This document shows, one piece after another, positions 5,745 through 7,178 of a stretch of DNA of 7,178 nt. The position numbers were made by a program, and so were the translations under genes. The notes beneath the pieces were generated by a model. That model searched no databases, was not told where the DNA came from, and was given only the letters and a program-made list of their open reading frames with translations. The stretch is from CAYXFZ01 sp964464385 (GTDB taxonomy: Bacteria; Planctomycetota; UBA1135), in assembly GCA_964464385.1 (NCBI GenBank), contig CAYXFZ010000099.1, forward strand, positions 1 to 7,178, read 5' to 3'. Numbering within the stretch: position 1 is the stretch's first letter; the number at the start of each line of letters is the position of its first letter.

Positions 5745-7178
5745 GTGACCCAGCGAAGGTGGCCAGTGTCTTGGGCGTTTGTTTGGGCCTTCTTTTCGTG
5801 CTCTTCTCCATCTTCGGCGGATTTCATTCTCGTCGGAGGTCGGATCCATACCTTGACCGAGGTGGGCGTGGTGGAGGCGATGGCTATTCGAGACGGCCGC
5901 ATTCTGGAAGTGGGTAACTCTCCGCAAATCCGTCGCCTTGCGAGTACTAGGACCCGAGTGCTGGAATTGGATGGTCGCCCGGTTTATCCCGGCTTCGGCG
6001 ATGCTCATGCCCACCTCCTTGGCGTAGGAATGGCGACCGAGGTTTGGACTGACCTCGTGGGAACCGCCTCCTTGTCCGAGGTGATTTCCCGCACGGTTCT
6101 GCGAGCCCAACAACTCCCCCCGGGAGCCTGGGTTCTGGGACGTGGTTGGGACCAGAACGATTGGGAAGACAACCGCTTCCCGCACCACTCTTCCCTTTCC
6201 ACTGCCCTGCCGGATCGCCCGGCCCTCCTCTTGCGCGTGGATGGGCACGCACTTCTTGCCAACGAGGCGGCTATGAGGGCGGCCGGTGTCGACGAGCGAA
6301 CACCCGATCCTCCCGGTGGTCGCATTCTCCGGAATTCGGACGGAGGGCTCACGGGCGTCTTTTTGGATGGGGCCATGGCCCTCGTAAGCCAGGCCCAGCC
6401 TCCACCCAATGCCGCGACTCTGAGAAGAGCCCTCGTTGCGGGCATCCAGGCTTTTCACTCTCAAGGATTTACCTCCGTGCACGTGGCCGGAATTGATTCT
6501 ACCGCCTGGAAAATCCTCCAGGAGACGGCCCGCGATGACGTCCTTTCTCTTCGTGTGCATGGCATGATCGAGGGATCCGACGTGGACTTTTTGCGCCAAC
6601 AATTGCAGCGAGGGCCGATCCTGGATTTTGAGAACCGCGGAGTTTTGGCCCTCAGTTCCATCAAACTTTATGCTGACGGGGCCCTGGGGTCTCGCGGCGC
6701 CGCCCTGCTCGAAGATTATTCCGACGATGCTGGCAATCGTGGTCTTATTCTGACTTCCGAGGAAGATATCCGCAGGATCACCGAACAAGCTCTTCGCTCC
6801 GGTTTTCAGGTGGGCACGCATGCCATTGGGGACCGGGGCATTCGATTTTCATTGAACGCCTTTGCTGCCGCGCGGGCGGCCGTTCCCCAAGCGAAGGATC
6901 CGCGACTCCGCATCGAGCATGCTCAAGTTGTGCACCTGGATGACATCCACCGGTTCCAGGAACTTGGGGTGTTGCCTTTGATGCAGACGCAACACATGGT
7001 CTCCGATTACCCTTGGTTCTTGGATCGAGTAGGCAAACAACGTGCCAAAGGGGCCTATGCTTGGCGCCGCTTCCGCGACGCAGGCTGCATCCTTCCTGGA
7101 GGATCGGATGCTCCGGTCGAGCGCGTGGATTTTGCTGGCCAGTACTTGGCCGCCGTAGCTCGTCGAGGCCATACCCAA
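5745..7178 (+). CDS. YtcJ-type metal-dependent amidohydrolase, probable lipoprotein (3' end beyond right edge)
   Basis: The gene is open for 478 codons to the right edge. YtcJ-like proteins (amidohydrolase family 3) usually run to about 540-600 residues, so roughly the last fifth is missing. They hydrolyse amide or ester-like bonds with a metal centre in a TIM barrel. Metal-site signatures in order are DAHAH (86-90, ligands H88 and H90) and SIKLYADGALGS (305-316, with K307 in the bridging-lysine position). They continue with GTHAIGD (357-363, H359), RIEHAQ (389-394, H392) and GGSDAP (452-457, D455). All are intact, so the enzyme should be active. The N-terminus from GTG 5745 has basic QRR, a hydrophobic WPVSWAFVWAFF and FFSC at 16-19. 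This reads as a lipoprotein signal, though Phe at the -3 position is not ideal. An upstream ATG at 5655 would add 30 residues and bury the signal peptide. The gene diverges from the sulfotransferase-like gene. The substrate is unknown. Confidence 0.94.
   Translation, partial: MTQRRWPVSWAFVWAFFSCSSPSSADFILVGGRIHTLTEVGVVEAMAIRDGRILEVGNSPQIRRLASTRTRVLELDGRPVYPGFGDAHAHLLGVGMATEVWTDLVGTASLSEVISRTVLRAQQLPPGAWVLGRGWDQNDWEDNRFPHHSSLSTALPDRPALLLRVDGHALLANEAAMRAAGVDERTPDPPGGRILRNSDGGLTGVFLDGAMALVSQAQPPPNAATLRRALVAGIQAFHSQGFTSVHVAGIDSTAWKILQETARDDVLSLRVHGMIEGSDVDFLRQQLQRGPILDFENRGVLALSSIKLYADGALGSRGAALLEDYSDDAGNRGLILTSEEDIRRITEQALRSGFQVGTHAIGDRGIRFSLNAFAAARAAVPQAKDPRLRIEHAQVVHLDDIHRFQELGVLPLMQTQHMVSDYPWFLDRVGKQRAKGAYAWRRFRDAGCILPGGSDAPVERVDFAGQYLAAVARRGHTQ

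Noticed and set aside
5679..6821. 380-codon open frame on the minus strand
   Set aside because: It is antisense to the amidohydrolase, whose metal-binding motifs are all intact. The length results from biased third-codon positions.

Overview
The window is moderately GC-rich bacterial DNA holding five protein-coding genes, two of them cut by the window edges. I see no rRNA, tRNA, CRISPR array or mobile element. Three of the five products have a plausible secretion signal and a fourth looks like a lipoprotein. The style points to a free-living environmental bacterium, and a member of the Planctomycetota or a similar secretion-rich phylum fits best. The style features are very short signal peptides of the form M-x-x-L-L-L-A, a large secreted DUF1028 protein with beta-rich modules, an arylsulfotransferase-like propeller, weak Shine-Dalgarno sites and GTG starts. 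This taxonomic guess is an inference; no marker gene is present.

Layout from left to right: (1) 471..1 on the minus strand is the 5' part of an unrecognised exported protein. (2) Diverging from it across 51 bp is a complete Gfo/Idh/MocA-family NAD(P)-dependent oxidoreductase on the plus strand (523..1659). (3) It converges, with a 39-bp gap, on a complete minus-strand gene (3984..1699) for a secreted 761-residue protein. That protein has a DUF1028 (Ntn-hydrolase-like) domain, a filamin-like Ig domain, a probable PD40/TolB-like propeller and a C-terminal beta module. (4) 44 bp upstream of it, on the same strand, lies a complete exported arylsulfotransferase-like beta-propeller protein (5567..4029), so 4 and 3 probably form a two-gene operon transcribed right to left. 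(5) Diverging from that pair across a 177-bp spacer is a YtcJ-type metal-dependent amidohydrolase on the plus strand (5745 to the right edge), probably a lipoprotein.

The 177-bp divergent spacer is the most regulatory-looking place. It contains a perfect 16-bp palindrome with a third half-site, plus an interleaved pair of small inverted repeats. The enzymes suggest catabolism of small organic or sulfated compounds across the cell envelope: an envelope sulfotransferase-like protein, an exported DUF1028 hydrolase-like protein, an exported amidohydrolase and a cytoplasmic sugar or inositol-type dehydrogenase. Their joint pathway cannot be read from the sequence. I found no convincing evidence for a wholly new system. 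The points most worth checking are the secreted DUF1028 fusion whose predicted signal-peptidase cut would expose a threonine, its pairing with the sulfotransferase-like gene, and the palindromic operator candidate.
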